DNA of 64,000 nt. Origin: Ignelater luminosus (taxonomy: Eukaryota; Arthropoda; Insecta; Coleoptera; Elateridae). The stretch is from NCBI GenBank assembly GCA_011009095.1, contig VTPC01090408.1, positions 344,994-408,993 on the forward strand, read 5' to 3'. The position numbers and the translations under genes are program-made. This document shows, one piece after another, positions 13,012-26,302 of this stretch. Positions within the stretch are counted from its first letter, which is position 1, and every line of letters starts with the position of its first letter. Below the pieces are notes generated by a model. That model did no database searches. It was not told where the DNA came from and saw only the letters and a list, made by a program, of their open reading frames with translations.

Positions 13012-16000
13012 TATCATTAAAAAAGTTTACCATAGGTATTTCCATGTCGAGATAAAAAATTTCAATATGTCCGTACTTATATAAATTGCTTATTTCTCTG
13101 CCACAAGTTTTTATTATTTTGTCAACAACAACTTATCTAAATGATGTTGTTTGAAGGCTAAAATAAATTGCAGCACACAAAAAATAAAGAGATTTGGAAA
13201 TATGCAAAATAAATTAGCAAAGTGCATTGCTTTGTCTCGCACTAATTATAATTTGTAGACGCTATGGCATTCGCATTGGTTTAATGACATTACTCACATA
13301 ATCCTGAGGTATATTTCCACATTTCTCTTGCAAATTTTCACTGCTGCAAGGTCTGTGATTTTCAGTTTATTTACGTTATAGCTAACATGAGCTTTTCTGA
13401 TGCAGCTAGAACCCAATAAATTGAATTATTCATTTTCATTTAATAAAAACAAAGTACCTTTTTAATGAATTCAGAATGTTCACAACAAAGGATATTTTTG
13501 CCTCCAGACACGAGATCCATCTCAATCGATAAATTTATTATGTTATGTTATTATTACTGTTGGATATAATTTAGTTGTGCATATATTTTACATACGAACA
13601 GTTTGTTCTTTTCACAAAATGCTGATTCAGGTGTCTATTTCTTTTTTGCAACGCAGGGAAATTTAATACGACTGCTACATAAATAGTTTTGAGAATAATT
13701 TCTATTTCGTTGTCATAAATAAAGTCAAGTTGTTTTTAATATCTAAAACATGAATAATAATGTCTTAAAGTATACCTTTTCCAAGATAGAAGATAGCAAA
13801 ACTGCATTTAAATTGTTTTTCTCCACGTTAAGCCAGTTAATAGAAGAACAGAGATTTTTTCAAAGCCCTGCAACATCAACATTTAATTTATAATTTCTAG
13901 TTTTCCTAATATCTCGGAAATATAAAATATTATCTTAGTGTATGGCTGAATGTTTCTGAGACATCCTGTATAATATTTTTTTTTATTGGACAGGAATGTT
14001 TGCTAGTTTTCAGAACACAAAATATTTTAAAAAACAAGAGTTAACTGTAGTAGTTAAATTTTTTTCTCCCAAAAAGCATTTGCTCTTGACATTAAACCAA
14101 TGTTCCCCTCTACATTCTTGGGGCGTCTTAAATAATAATAAATAATGTTATAAACTGTCCAGTTAAGTTACTTTACACATTTTTAATAAAATCATTTTAA
14201 TTATTCAGTATAGCAATAAATTTTTAAAAAAAATGGCTAGCACTTATGGGATAGTGCGAACTTGAAACAATAATACTGAAATTCAAAGCAGCTGGTCCAC
14301 TTCTGGGAAAAAGAAAATATCAGAGTTGAAGAGTTTCCATAAAAAACTAGAGCTTATGTACATATTAAAATGCTCCCCGTGGTAACGAGAAGGTTAAGTT
14401 TGATAGAAATAAATCTTCCGTATACGAACAATAAACAAATTTTGTATAGCCTTGAAAATGATGTAATGTCTTATTTGATTGAATTCCAGTAACAGAAAAG
14501 ATTTACTTCTATGTTTTACTGTTTTATTGTTTAAATTAATTAATTCTTATTTATAATAAAATATCAAGTGTACTTTTCAACAATGATTTAGTAGATGAAA
14601 GTTACCTCTAAATGAAAATAAAAGATGTCGAGAAATCTGGAGATACAACGTAAATACTTTCTATAGAATCATTAAAAGATTATTGGGTTGATATAAGTTA
14701 TCCACATAGTATCAAAATATTTTTAATAAAATCCGTGACTTTTTTCACTCTTTGTGTACACATATTTGCACGAAATTTAAACATGGATACATTGTTAAAA
14801 TTATTCATCACTTAGTAATTTTCTTTTTTGTTTAGTCCTATAGTTAACGATAAGATTATAAAAAAGTGATATCTTCCCTCTGTATTATACGAATTTATTT
14901 AAAAAGTGAAAGCGACATATTCTAAAGAATGACTAATGAACTTGGCAATGAAAAAATATCTGCTTTCGTCATTGAGTAACCTAGCCCAATCAACACTTTC
15001 ATTTGAATTAAATTTGAATTTTTATAACCAGTTGGCTGGCATAAAAATACATTTACAAATTCTACATCTTTATTATTAGACTCTTGCGAACTGATATTAC
15101 GTAATCCTAAACGGATTTAGGATTTGTAAATCTCATTAATAATATTGATAGGAGTAAAAAACGGAAATTAAATGTTTATGGTATTCCTTTGACATGTACT
15201 TTGTAAGGCGTGTTCCATAATTTCAGTTATTGGCAATTTTAAACAGTGGCGGCACGTAAGTTGTTAAAATGTCTATCAAAGTTGTATTTGAAACAAGAAT
15301 CCGGAATCGTTCATAATGAAAAATAGCAAACAAAAATATCACAAAATAAAAGCAAAAACAACTGTCAGATTCATAAAAAACAAACTTCAATAAAAGAAAT
15401 ACGGAACATAATGTAAATTATCTTTTTATATTTTAGACAGTTTGTAGATAATAGCCTCGATATTCTGAATTTCAATATCATTCTAACAGTGGTCTTAATG
15501 ATACAAAACAAAAGTCTTATTTTGTTATTTTGTAGAATCTGTATTTTCGGTAATTCGGATTGTAGAGACTGCACTGTACATTTTCAATACTTACATATCC
15601 ATAAACTTCATATGAAGAGCTAATTGCAAGTACAAAGAAATAACATTGCTCTGTGATACTTTCCGAACTTAGCAATTCAGATGTTTAAAACATTAATCAT
15701 AATGTAGAATATTCTTTTATCAGAATAAAATGGCGGAGATTAAAAGTAACCAAAAAGAGAATCGGGAAATCTTTATCTTACCTTATTTCATTGTTTCTCT
15801 TGAAAGAGAGTAAAATTGCGGCAGATTAAAATGTGTAGGCAACAATGACAATCAAGCTTCCTGTTTCCAAGGAAATCAGCACTTTTTATATACAGAGTGT
15901 TTCGCAATAGAATATACATAGCTTAACTATATGTTCTTGACGTTCTAATAAACCTGTGATCTAAGGTCAGTCGTAACAAGGTTATTCCTATTTGAATATT

Positions 16001-18819
16001 CATAATGGATATTCAAAATTTAAAAACAAAAGACGTATCAGAAGGCTATGGAAATAAATTACCTAGAAGATTATTTCGAAAATAACTGGTTTTTCAATTT
16101 TGTAAAACTTTAAACGGCTAATGTTTCTAGAACTTCTCAAAAGAACAGCTGAATTACATTACAATAACTAAGTTATCTGCATACTATTGTGAAACATCCA
16201 GAATAAACTATAAATCGCATACTCTTAAAATTAGAAAGAAAAATAAAGATGAGAGGTTTGCCAACAAAAAAATTAAAAATAGGATCTCCTACATTATTGT
16301 GTGCACAATTTTTGCCGATTCGTTAATATATTGTTATTTGACAGAATACTGACTGTATAGGGTGTTTCAAAATACACGTCGCTACTTACCAGCCTTCATT
16401 GTAAACAAAAAGTTTTCTAGTTTATTCTTTTTTCTGAAATTTGAAATATTGTTTAAGCACTTAAATATTTTAATTATGCATTTAGACTGCAAAACTATCA
16501 AACAACTCAATTTATACGTATCGTAGTTTTATCAACAATGCCATACTACTTGCAACTAGAATCATGTACTATTTGTCTTTCTTTGAAATAGAGCTGCATT
16601 AAGAGCGGATTTCTATGAACTGGAAATCCTAATTTTTTAAATAAGCACAAAAAATATTTAGAATAAGCGCTGAAAATCCCAAGGGACATATAATAATTGT
16701 AGACGTTACGCTACAGTCCTCTTCTTATTTTTAAGCTTCTGGAATGGAAAGCATGTGGCCAATCAAGGCCCGGTTTGATTAAAACTGTCTAGTAACCTTT
16801 TCAAAAGTCTTTTATCAATTTTCTAAAGAAAAACTAAATATTGTACAGTCCACCAAAATTGGGTTTAAGAACGCTAAATACTACCACGGGAAAGGTTACT
16901 TCTTCCAACAGTACCCTCATAGCTAAACAAAGCTGAACTATTCAAAATCAGTACCGTGACGGCATTGCTACTTCTGGTTAAACTCTGATGTTAATTTCAA
17001 GGTATATTGCTCATAGTGCAGTTGAAAAGTGAACGGAAGGTGCAAGATTGAGAAGAAGAATCAAATAAAAAGAGTAGGATGTAGTAGACATGCAGTGGCA
17101 AAATCAGTACCGGGTAAGAAGCGCCAAAGAAAAACGGAAGTCGCTACTGAAAATAGTAAGTAAAGTCGTGGGTACTACTCATGATGTGATTGTGGGATTT
17201 GAAATTAAATTGTAATTGACGAGCTTGAGTTCAACTCTGACAAAAATGTGCCGACATAGAGTGAGACTACAGGGTCTATAAGTTTTATTTTGTCGGAGCT
17301 ACTATCATCAAGAAGGTTGCAGTGTTAATTATGTTAGTGTACAAAATTCAAAGCTAGAAGAAGAAATGATATGATGAAATTTTCTTGTTTTGTTTGCGAA
17401 TATTAACGAATAGGATACACTTATTCAACTTCTGAATTAGAGCACGTCCTCGCTGTACTGTTATATGGCTAATACTCTATTTAATTTATAATAGTAATTA
17501 ATTAACAATTTATTGTACTGAACCATGACATAATTTCGAATTTTGTAATTTGATTGTTCTAGTCCTTAAACTATTAGTCATGTAAAAAAATTCATCGAGT
17601 CTTTTTTGTAAAGAATTTAATTCTGTACAATTTTTGTTTGAGATAATATTGCTCTACAAGCAATAGAAAACCAAATATTTGCAAGCTTGATGAACGAAGA
17701 AAAGAAGTCTAAATAGAGGGATTCAGATTGTTTCAAATTAAAGTTTCCGTTAAATCTTCTACTGCTGAAAGGCAGAAACAACAAAAGAAAAAAAATTTAA
17801 AGAAATGGAGAAGACCTTCTGCCTGTAAGTTTCGTGGCAAGAAAAGTGTTTTGCAGACCAGATATTTAAACGTTTTGCATTTGAACGCAAGTATTTATTC
17901 TTATCAAAAAAAAATAAAATGTGAAATAATACTGCAATTGAAGCTAAATCTAGTTTTAAAACCAATGACTGCAAGCAGAATATCTGCTATAGCCCATGTC
18001 TTGCAAAAACATTAAGATCATACTTACGTATAGTCAGTGAAGAGCTTGGGAAAAAAATTGAAAATTATTCCATTCAAAAGAATAGCAGACATAAAACTGT
18101 ATGGGGAATCAAAATACTTTTGTGGCGTCAGTAAACTTTATCGGTGACTGTATGTGTTTCAAGTAAAATAAACACTGATAAAAATGATAAATATTTCATA
18201 AGCATCTCCAAGCGAGCTCAAGAATCTGACTTACTTTAGCAAAGGGCAATAGAACTGGAAGCAATATATAAAAGTTTGAAGACTTAAAATACTATCCAGA
18301 ACATGAGAAGCGATGATAAGACAGACTTTTTGGTTCAGTTGTATCGCATTTTAATCAGATGTCGAAAGTGGAATGTTACCAATAGTTGGTGAGAATATAA
18401 CATAGCCTGGTAACATAAAGATATTGCAAAAACGGATACTATGAGGTTTCAAAATACTATACAAAAAAGGCCAAAATCTAATTTGAAAAATCTTATTTTG
18501 AATTTGTAGATGACTCCTAAATAGTCACAAAACTTATCATTTTTGTTTTAAAACAATTTTGTTTTTAGAAACCAAATGTTTTTATCTACTATTAAGAGTA
18601 TAAAAATCGATATGAATATAATGAACTCTATTGTTAATTTGAGGCAACACATTTTTTATTTATATTGGCAGTTTTTGCTCTTTGATACTATTATACATCT
18701 TTATGCAATGATAAAAAAACGAAATTTAATCTTTTGTAAGAATACATAATTTTTCTTTGCTGACATTTTGGCAAATGATTCAGAACTTTTCACATTCCTG
18801 CACGTAATAAATTTAAGGA
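13012..18819. other. Gene-free stretch with isolated transposon termini
   Basis: Single copies of the TACAG-type terminus occur at 13961-13970 (inverted), 15891-15900 and about 16357-16366, suggesting worn DNA-transposon ends that I could not pair. A basic 95-residue frame at 17728-18015 has no recognised domain. No exon with convincing splice sites was found. Confidence 0.3.
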
Positions 18820-19010
18820 TTAAGCGAGATCATCAAATACATCTTGACAAGGTACAGGCATTGTATATATTTTCTCATCTTTTAATGGATGGTTTGATAA
18901 AGAAATTGTATTTTGTATGTTATATGTAGCATTTGATGCTTGAGAGTTCTTGGAAAGCAGAAAAGACATTTGTACTTGGAAGTGAAATGACATTGCAAGT
19001 ACATTTTGTA
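18820..19010 (-). CDS. Possible terminal exon of an unknown gene
   Basis: On the minus strand a good acceptor (TTGCATCCTGCAG, cut after 19011) is followed by about 63 codons with no stop and mixed, non-AT-biased amino-acid use (for example SNATYNIQNTISLSNHPLKD). They end in MPVPCQDVFDDLA and a TAA at 18822-18820. Entry phase would need one base from the previous exon. A possible ATTAAA poly(A) signal lies near 18728. I could not find the upstream exon and do not recognise the protein. It could be a true last exon, a retrocopy or part of a transposon. Confidence 0.25.
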
Positions 19011-19034
19011 CTGCAGGATGCAAGAGAAAATTTA

Positions 19035-22000
19035 TTTTGTGAATGTGATATCGAGTGTAAAAGCAAAATTAAATTTATAGAAACGCAGAAGCTACTTGGA
19101 TGAAGGAAACAGAATTTTCCAAATCTAATATTTCAATAAATATGACCTTAGTTCTTTAATGAAAATTTTTATAGCAGAGAAATGCTTGTAAAATGATATT
19201 GAGAATTCATTTAAAGCATTTATTTTAATCTTAAGATATTGCTAATGTTCAATTGTTTTTTACGAGATCATTGTTAAGAAAATAACATAAAAATAATGAG
19301 AAAATTCTTTTCCTTTATTTTGCTTTCTATTCGACGTTTCAAACATTTAAATGTAATTTTTTAAATTTTAATTCGTTTATTTTAAAATATGCTTGTGCTT
19401 TTCTTTCATTTAATTATAGATGAGAATATAATAAAGTTTAAAGCACTTCGTAAACAAATATTTATTTATTTATGTGCATGTCGAGATAGCGAGGCAAGCG
19501 ACGTACTTTTAAGTATATGAACGGAAACGAGTTTGCCTGTTTACTCGTTATTGTTCAGTAAAAGAAAGTTTACCTTTTTTTATATAATATTTACTTATCT
19601 TGTTCGTGACAATAATAAAAGCATTTCTGGAAAATTCATGTTGGGAAAATTTGTTTTTGAATTAAATTAATTAATTAAAAATTGAAATTACTCGGAACGT
19701 GAAATTTCAAGGAAATGTTTGTAGAACTTAAAACATCCTATAGTCTTTTGAGTCAAAAGTTTTGACCACTAATTAATCACAGCCCAACAACGTGCCAAAT
19801 GAAATTAAAATACTGAGAATAACCTTTGGAATTTTCGGAATTTTACTAAAAATCCCCCAAATATTCAGAACTTTGTTTAAATGTAATTGTAAGCAAAAAT
19901 TATAAATTATCACAGTCCATTAAAAAATTACTTAGTAACGAGAATTAAAATGTTAGTTTTGGTTAGGTTATTTTATTGAGTGTCTTAAAAATAAAGGAAT
20001 TCACAGGAAATGACATTTTTACTATTGCGGTAAATTCTTTTAAACAGCTAGTCTATCTTTAATTTTTAATTTTGTATTAAAAGCTAAAAGCAAATAATCT
20101 GATTAACAATTATCTAACTATTTGAAAACACTTAGATGTTATGTATAATGTAATCTGGAAAAGGTGCAGAATATTTTTAAATATAGATGGGACAAGCGGA
20201 AATGACAAAAAAATTCTGTGTTAATTCTCAAAAATCTTCTTTTTATATGAATTTAGCGTTGACTTTCATTAAATATTTTCTATAAACCAATCAAACCCAT
20301 ATTTATTTATTGTTTTTTTTTAAAGTAAGGATCCTGTATTCTAAATTTTGTTTCAAATTCTGTAACTACGGTTATCTCTTATTCCATTTAATCTTGTTTC
20401 CGTTGAAATCTGTTTTACTGGTTACTTCAAAAATAAACCTTTACTTTGTAATTTTTACCATCCTTGTTTATTTCAATATACGTATTTGGTAAACTAATAT
20501 CAGGTGTTTTATTGTAAGTATAATCTTAGCGGTCCCGCACCCAAAAGCCTACCCCCTGAGTTTAGCTGGCCTAGGACCTTGAGATCCTAGTTGTTAGTCA
20601 TATTATTACTGTAACGCAGGTTTACGTTACAATCTAAAAATGGAAAAATTTGAATTTTTCTCTCCTAAATAAACAGAATGAGAAATATTTTTGAAACTTA
20701 CTTAAATAAGTATTGATTAAAGTGGTAAATAGATGTAGATAAATATTTCTAATTTTTTACAAAAAACGAAAATTGCAAAAGGTAAACTAAAAATGATCAA
20801 ATAATAATGTTTTAAAATTCGAAGAGCAGAAACATTCTATTAAATTTTGTTGCAATGCCAACATTTCACCATTTTATCTGTTATTGCAGTAGAAATTGAA
20901 TTGGATCACGTGTATAAAATATCTAAAAGTGTTGTTAATGGAATATCAGAAGCGGGACATAAAAGTTTTCATTTATTAAAAATGATTGACACGTGTTGTT
21001 CATTTATAATTAAAATTTGATATCACGAATTTACCTTTGCTTTAGAAATTATTCATTAAATCATTACAAAACAAAAAAAAATAATAAATACAAAGCCTTG
21101 ATAGCTTCAATGAAGGCATTAGCTTGATTACAAGAAAAATATGAAAACCAAACAAAAACGACAAATTGAATTAATTACACGAATCAATAGAAATTGATAT
21201 CAGTGAAATATTACCGTTTACAGCTATTAAGTTCAGGAGGGAAATTTGTATTTGGGCACATTTCTTTCTCCTAAATTTCATTATTGAAGATTTTAAAAAA
21301 TTTGTAGGAAATTTTCTTACATATGATTCTTCTTTGAGTTCTTATTCAATATTTGTATTTTCCGAATTTGTCTTATTAAGTCCAGAGAATAAAAATTGAA
21401 AACGTTGTTCGCTATCTGTGTTCACCGGTATCGTCAGGATCAAAATGAATATTCTTCCCTTGAAATTGACTCTAATCAAATTTTTCTTTTAAAACTGAAA
21501 CTGAAGTACTGTTAGAACACATGCTGAAGTCAAAAAAGTATGGACACTATATACTGTTACGTGACGAACTTAAATGACAAGTGTTAACAATAATTAAAAT
21601 ACTAACAGACAAAATGGCCACGTTTTTGAAAGAAACAATTCACTAGTCTATCAAATCGATTATGTCTTCCTTGTTATAAAGTTCTAAAATCTTTTTACAA
21701 ACAAAATTGTACTTTCAAACTTACACCTGAGGAAGTAAAGATCTATAATAGTATTCGTCTACCTCCCGGATACACGACGCCAAAGCACTTATGCATGTTT
21801 CAGAAAATAAAATCAGACAGTCCCAGCAAGATTTTGTTTTTAAAAAGTAGCAACTATTCCAAAATTTTGATTTGTTGAATAGAAACTTCTTAAAGAATTT
21901 TGAAATACTTTCTTCAACTTGTATATTTGGTGATGCAATGATGATATAAACTGTTGTCTGCGCTGTAGGTTTGAGCTATTCCAAGTTGCAATTACCACGT

Positions 22001-22379
22001 TAAGAGCAGTAGAGACTCGAGGCGGCTGTTATTTTGGACTTTGAGTCACGTTTTCCATAAGAACTAAGACCATATATAAGTTGTACAAAAATATAACAGA
22101 CAGATAAGAGGCATGGATCGTTTTGATAAAAATTTTTATTCAACAATGGTTACTTTTGGATTCAATCTGGCTTGTCAAAGTGGATGGTTTATTATATGTA
22201 TTAAATTGGATACTTTGATCTTTTACATTAAGCTATCTAGCAAGGTTTTCTTATTAATTCTTAATAAATTAAACATATGGGAATTGAAAGATAGTTTCCT
22301 TCAATTGCAACTTTATTAAGCGTGGTCCAAGTATAACCACGAAATCTTTAATTTTCTATTCTGAATTCTTGCGAAAAAC
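19035..22379. other. Gene-free AT-rich stretch
   Basis: No recognised gene or transposon domain. A short GC-richer patch at about 20528-20600 is unassigned. Confidence 0.3.
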
Positions 22380-22584
22380 AAATGAAGTACTTGAGAAAAC
22401 CGACGAGAATAGTGAGATATATGGGAAATAAAAAAAAAGTAACAGAAGTAGGAGGGACGGAGACAACTAGGCAAAACATGACCCGGCAAACGAAAATGGA
22501 TAAAGAAGTTATAAATTTAGGAACTTGGAACATTATGAGTTTATACACAAAAGAGATAGAAATAATTGAGGAAATGGAAAAATA

Positions 22585-22604
22585 GTAGTAGTAGTAGTAG
22601 TAGT
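22585..22604. repeat. (AGT)n microsatellite inside a LINE endonuclease
   Basis: Seven AGT/TAG triplets lie directly after the first endonuclease block and supply stop codons in that frame. Confidence 0.85.
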
Positions 22605-24107
22605 AATTATAAGATGTATTATTAAGAAATTATCATTAAGGAAGGTACAAGTAAAAAAGTTATAGATTTCCAGGCAAGCAACTCTAGAATAATCACAATA
22701 AGTCTAAAACTAAAAGAGATAGTAAACATTATACAAGTATATGGACCAGTGGAAAGTGCAGATGAACAAGAATGTCGGAATTTTATAATGAATTGCAAAA
22801 TGCCCTGGATGAAATGAGAGAAATCAATATAAAAATAATTATCATGGGAGACGACACAAATATAGGTTTGGGTTGCCTGGGAAAATATGGTAGAAAAACG
22901 AGGACTAGAAATGAACAAAAAACGATACAGTTCTGATTTCAAGATTTGAAATACTTTCTGCTATAGAAGGTTGAACATATACTTTCAAAGCACAAGAAAG
23001 GAATGCCAAAAACATATTGGAATATTTTGTTCTCCCCGCAGAACTTAATAACATAACATAAGAACGAAGAATTTTGAGGAACTGGTTTCGGAGCATAAAT
23101 TAGTCCTGCAGAAATGGCCATAAGGAATAGAGTATACACAACAGACAAAACACACACAAGGATAAATATTAAAAAAATGAAGGATAAAACAGTAAAAAAC
23201 GATTATAGATAAGAAATCGGTGAAGAAAGGAAAGAAATAAAAAGGGAAGACTAAGATATGGAAAAAATGATGGAACATTCTTAGAAACACGATGCATAAG
23301 CAGCAGTGCGAGTCTGCAGAATGAGGAAAATAAATAGGAATCATAAGGAAACTGAGTGATGGAATACAAAATTCAAAAAGAAAATCAGGGAAAAGAAATA
23401 ACCTTGGAAAAAAATTCAACAAGAGAAGAATGAACAAAACAGGTTTGGAAAAGAACTAAAAGAAAACTATAAGACGGACAATAGAAAAGCTCGGAACAGA
23501 CTAAAGAGGCTGAAAGGAAAAATAAAGAAAGAAGATGATCATATAAGAAATAGCAGAGATGTGATAAAAATACTTCGACGAAAAGTTTAGACAAGAGGAA
23601 ATAGAAATGGAAGAAAAATAAGAAGAAGAAACACAAAGAAAAGAGAAGGAAGAACAACTAGAAATTACAAAGGAAGAAAGCAGCAGGAGAAAGCCAAATA
23701 GAACCGAAAATGCCAAAAAGGGATCGAAGAGAATCGCTACTACAGATATTCAAAGGAGCATGAAATACCAAAAAAATACCAGAAGACTGGAAGAAGAATA
23801 TAATACTGCCAATATATAAAAAAGGAAAAAAACATAAATGCAAGAATAATAGGGCAATATGCTTGTCACCAACTAGTTTTAAGTATATACAAGAATTATT
23901 GAAAAAGAAGCTCAGAGAAAAGATAGAGGACGAACAGGCAGCATTTAGGATAATCTGCCAGGCAAATGACAATGTCCATATAATGCGAAACATAACAGAA
24001 AAAAAATTTAGAAAAGGCGAAAGCAGCCTTTGACTTAATAAATAAGGAAATAATATGGACGCAGAGAAACTAAAAATGGAGGTAAATATAAACAAGGAGA
24101 GGTATAT

Positions 24108-24117
24108 NNNNNNNNNN
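24108..24117. other. Assembly gap (10 N)
   Basis: Ten unknown bases inside the LINE reverse transcriptase region. Confidence 0.99.
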
Positions 24118-24660
24118 AATAATAAATCAAAAAATAAAAATGGAAGAAAGTAGGTATATAACAGTAAAGGGATAAATAGTAGAACAGGTATCTTCTTTGA
24201 CTATCTAATAAAGGAAAGATCTGGAAATAAGCAATAAAATAAAGAAGTCAACTAAAGTCTACTATGCACTAAATAAATCAACCAAAAAAACAAGTGCATA
24301 ACTCGATAGCGAGCCCAATAATGTTAAATGTGGCAGAAACGTGCACTATCTAGAAGAAAGTGAAGATATAAGAGGAAATATTGGTCAAGAGGCAATACTT
24401 ACAAGAATCGTAAACAAACAGCTTAATTGGTTTGGGCATTTAATGAGACTGGAGCAAGACAGATTTCTAAAGAAGATAAATGAAACAGGAATGGAAAGAA
24501 AAAGGGGAAGAGGAAGACCAAGGAAATAAAATAGGGTAAAGAAGAAGCAAAAATACGAGAGATATCAAGGAACTAGCGACTAATAAAAAAAGAAGAAGTG
24601 GATAAGAGAAAGCGAGACTCCAACTTTGGCGCCCTAAGGGCATATTGACATCGAGAAAGG

Positions 24661-26207
24661 AAAAAAGAAAAATCGATGTTTTGCTTTTTGATGGCCTTTG
24701 CGATCCTCACAGTCCTTGGTACAGCCAGGAATGGACTTGGGAAAAAATGTAACTATTTGCTTTGCTAAAAACTGATGCTCTGCTCGTTTACCCAAGTGTA
24801 AATTAACTCACCTGTTTCCAATGCCTACTGCAATTATCAGCGGTTAGAAGAAAGCGCGGTTATACCTGGAGCACGCTTTAAGATATCTTATACGTAACAT
24901 AAAGTGTACAATGTCGTCATCTAGAATTGCATGTGGAGACTATTAAAGATATCAAAACGACACTGAAGACTTTTATTTATTTATTATTCAATCACTAGGG
25001 TGCATTAGAACATGTTTTATAACATCCAGACAAACTAATGGAGTCGATTTCTTTTGTTAAAAGGAATCGCTTGACATTCTTTTGTCCCGAGTTGTCTTTT
25101 AAATGAAGTAGGGGTTCCATTTTTAGTTTGATCAGACGGTCTTCTAAAAATTGCTCTAATTTTAGTTTTGCATTCTAGAGATTGAATTATGATGGACAAT
25201 CAATTATGACGTCATTGACGTGTTTTCAAGGTAATTTTCTGCAAGTGGAAGTAGGGATATTAATTTCTATTTTCTAAAATTGAAAAATCTCAGAATTTGA
25301 CTGTAGTAATTGTATTTATCTGTTTCTAAAAGATAAAATATTCTGTACTATCTCAAAATGGACTTAGCACTTAAGCGTTTAACGTTTAAATTGGAAATTC
25401 TAGTTTTTGCCTATAACATCACTGCTTGCTGTACCAAATAATCTTCTACTTGATGATTAAATTTCCTATGTATATATTTGACAAAAACTTTCCTAGAATA
25501 AAGGAAACCCCGTGGTTTTACTAATTGTTTAGTGTTGACCTTTGAAATAAAGTGGGAAATAAGATAATGATAACGCATTAGAATAGTTTTGCGCATTTAT
25601 TTTGGTACATCTTCATTGCATACTCGAAGATTTATAAGAAGGTACGATTTAGAATTCTTACAAAATAGCCTGCTAAAATAAATTAAAATTCATAAATATG
25701 CGTAATGATAAATCACTTTCTAAATGTTATACGGATAATAAAAACGTTTCCATTACGTCGTTAAGATCATTTTTCTCAAATAATGAATTGTATTAACCTG
25801 AAACTGCAACAGCATCCGTAAAATTGCGATATTGACACAGTTACCCATATAAACAAACATTTTTTCTGTAGTATATTTATGACGTAAATATTTAGTGGAG
25901 GGAGTGTTTATTGGAATTATGACGAAATGACAATGAAGATATTAAATTAGACAACTTTTCTGCTGATCTAGTATAATACCCTGTTGCGGAAATATAAAAT
26001 AATTCTCCAAACTCGTATGATAACTAATACTTGTTAGAAGCCTAGAAATGAATTTCTTTCATATTTTTTTATTTTAATATAAAAAATGCGAAACCTGCAA
26101 ATACATACTACGTTCAATTTAGTTTAATTGTTTAGGAGAAAAATTTTTTTGTTATCTTAAGCGAATTGTAAATTCAGTAGGTATGGAATGCTTGTAAGCT
26201 GGCCTTT
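24661..26207. other. Intergenic stretch upstream of the peptide gene
   Basis: No recognised coding sequence or transposon domain; likely upstream regulatory DNA of the peptide gene. Confidence 0.3.
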
Positions 26208-26245
26208 CTATATAAGGTCATTTGAGGTGGATTATATTCAACATT
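26208..26245 (+). promoter_or_regulatory. TATA box and initiator of the six-cysteine peptide gene
   Basis: CTATATAAGG (TATATAA at 26209-26215) is followed by TTCAACA with its A at 26240, exactly 31 bases from the first T of the TATA box. This is the expected TATA-to-start distance. The resulting 5' UTR is about 63 nt and contains no upstream ATG. Confidence 0.6.
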
Positions 26246-26302
26246 TGGTTGCGCTGCTCGACACAATTAAGGTGCTACTATAATTTAGTGTAGTGATATA
26301 AA

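Larger units (their letters stand above)
22380..24660 (+). mobile_element. LINE relic with endonuclease, reverse transcriptase and C-terminus
   Basis: The parts lie in correct order on the plus strand. LGTWNIMSLYTKEIEI (about 22516-22565) is the first block of an APE-type endonuclease. Next come IIQVYGPVES (about 22730-22760) and IKIIMGDDTNIGLG (about 22830-22870), later endonuclease blocks. KIPEDWKKNIILPIYKKGKK (about 23770-23830) starts the RT. The frame at 24341-24529 ends in LNWFGHLMRLEQDRFLKKI plus a basic RGRGRPRK tail typical of arthropod RTE/BovB-like ORFs. Many frameshifts and stops separate them. An (AGT)n run at 22585-22604 interrupts the endonuclease, and a 10-base N gap lies at 24108-24117. 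Long minus-strand frames here are mirror images of purine-rich LINE sequence. Confidence 0.8.

Noticed and set aside
22622-24095. Cluster of phenylalanine/serine-rich minus-strand frames, up to 145 residues
   Set aside because: They are mirror images of the A-rich plus-strand LINE (22380-24660); composition is F/S/L-biased and no domain appears.
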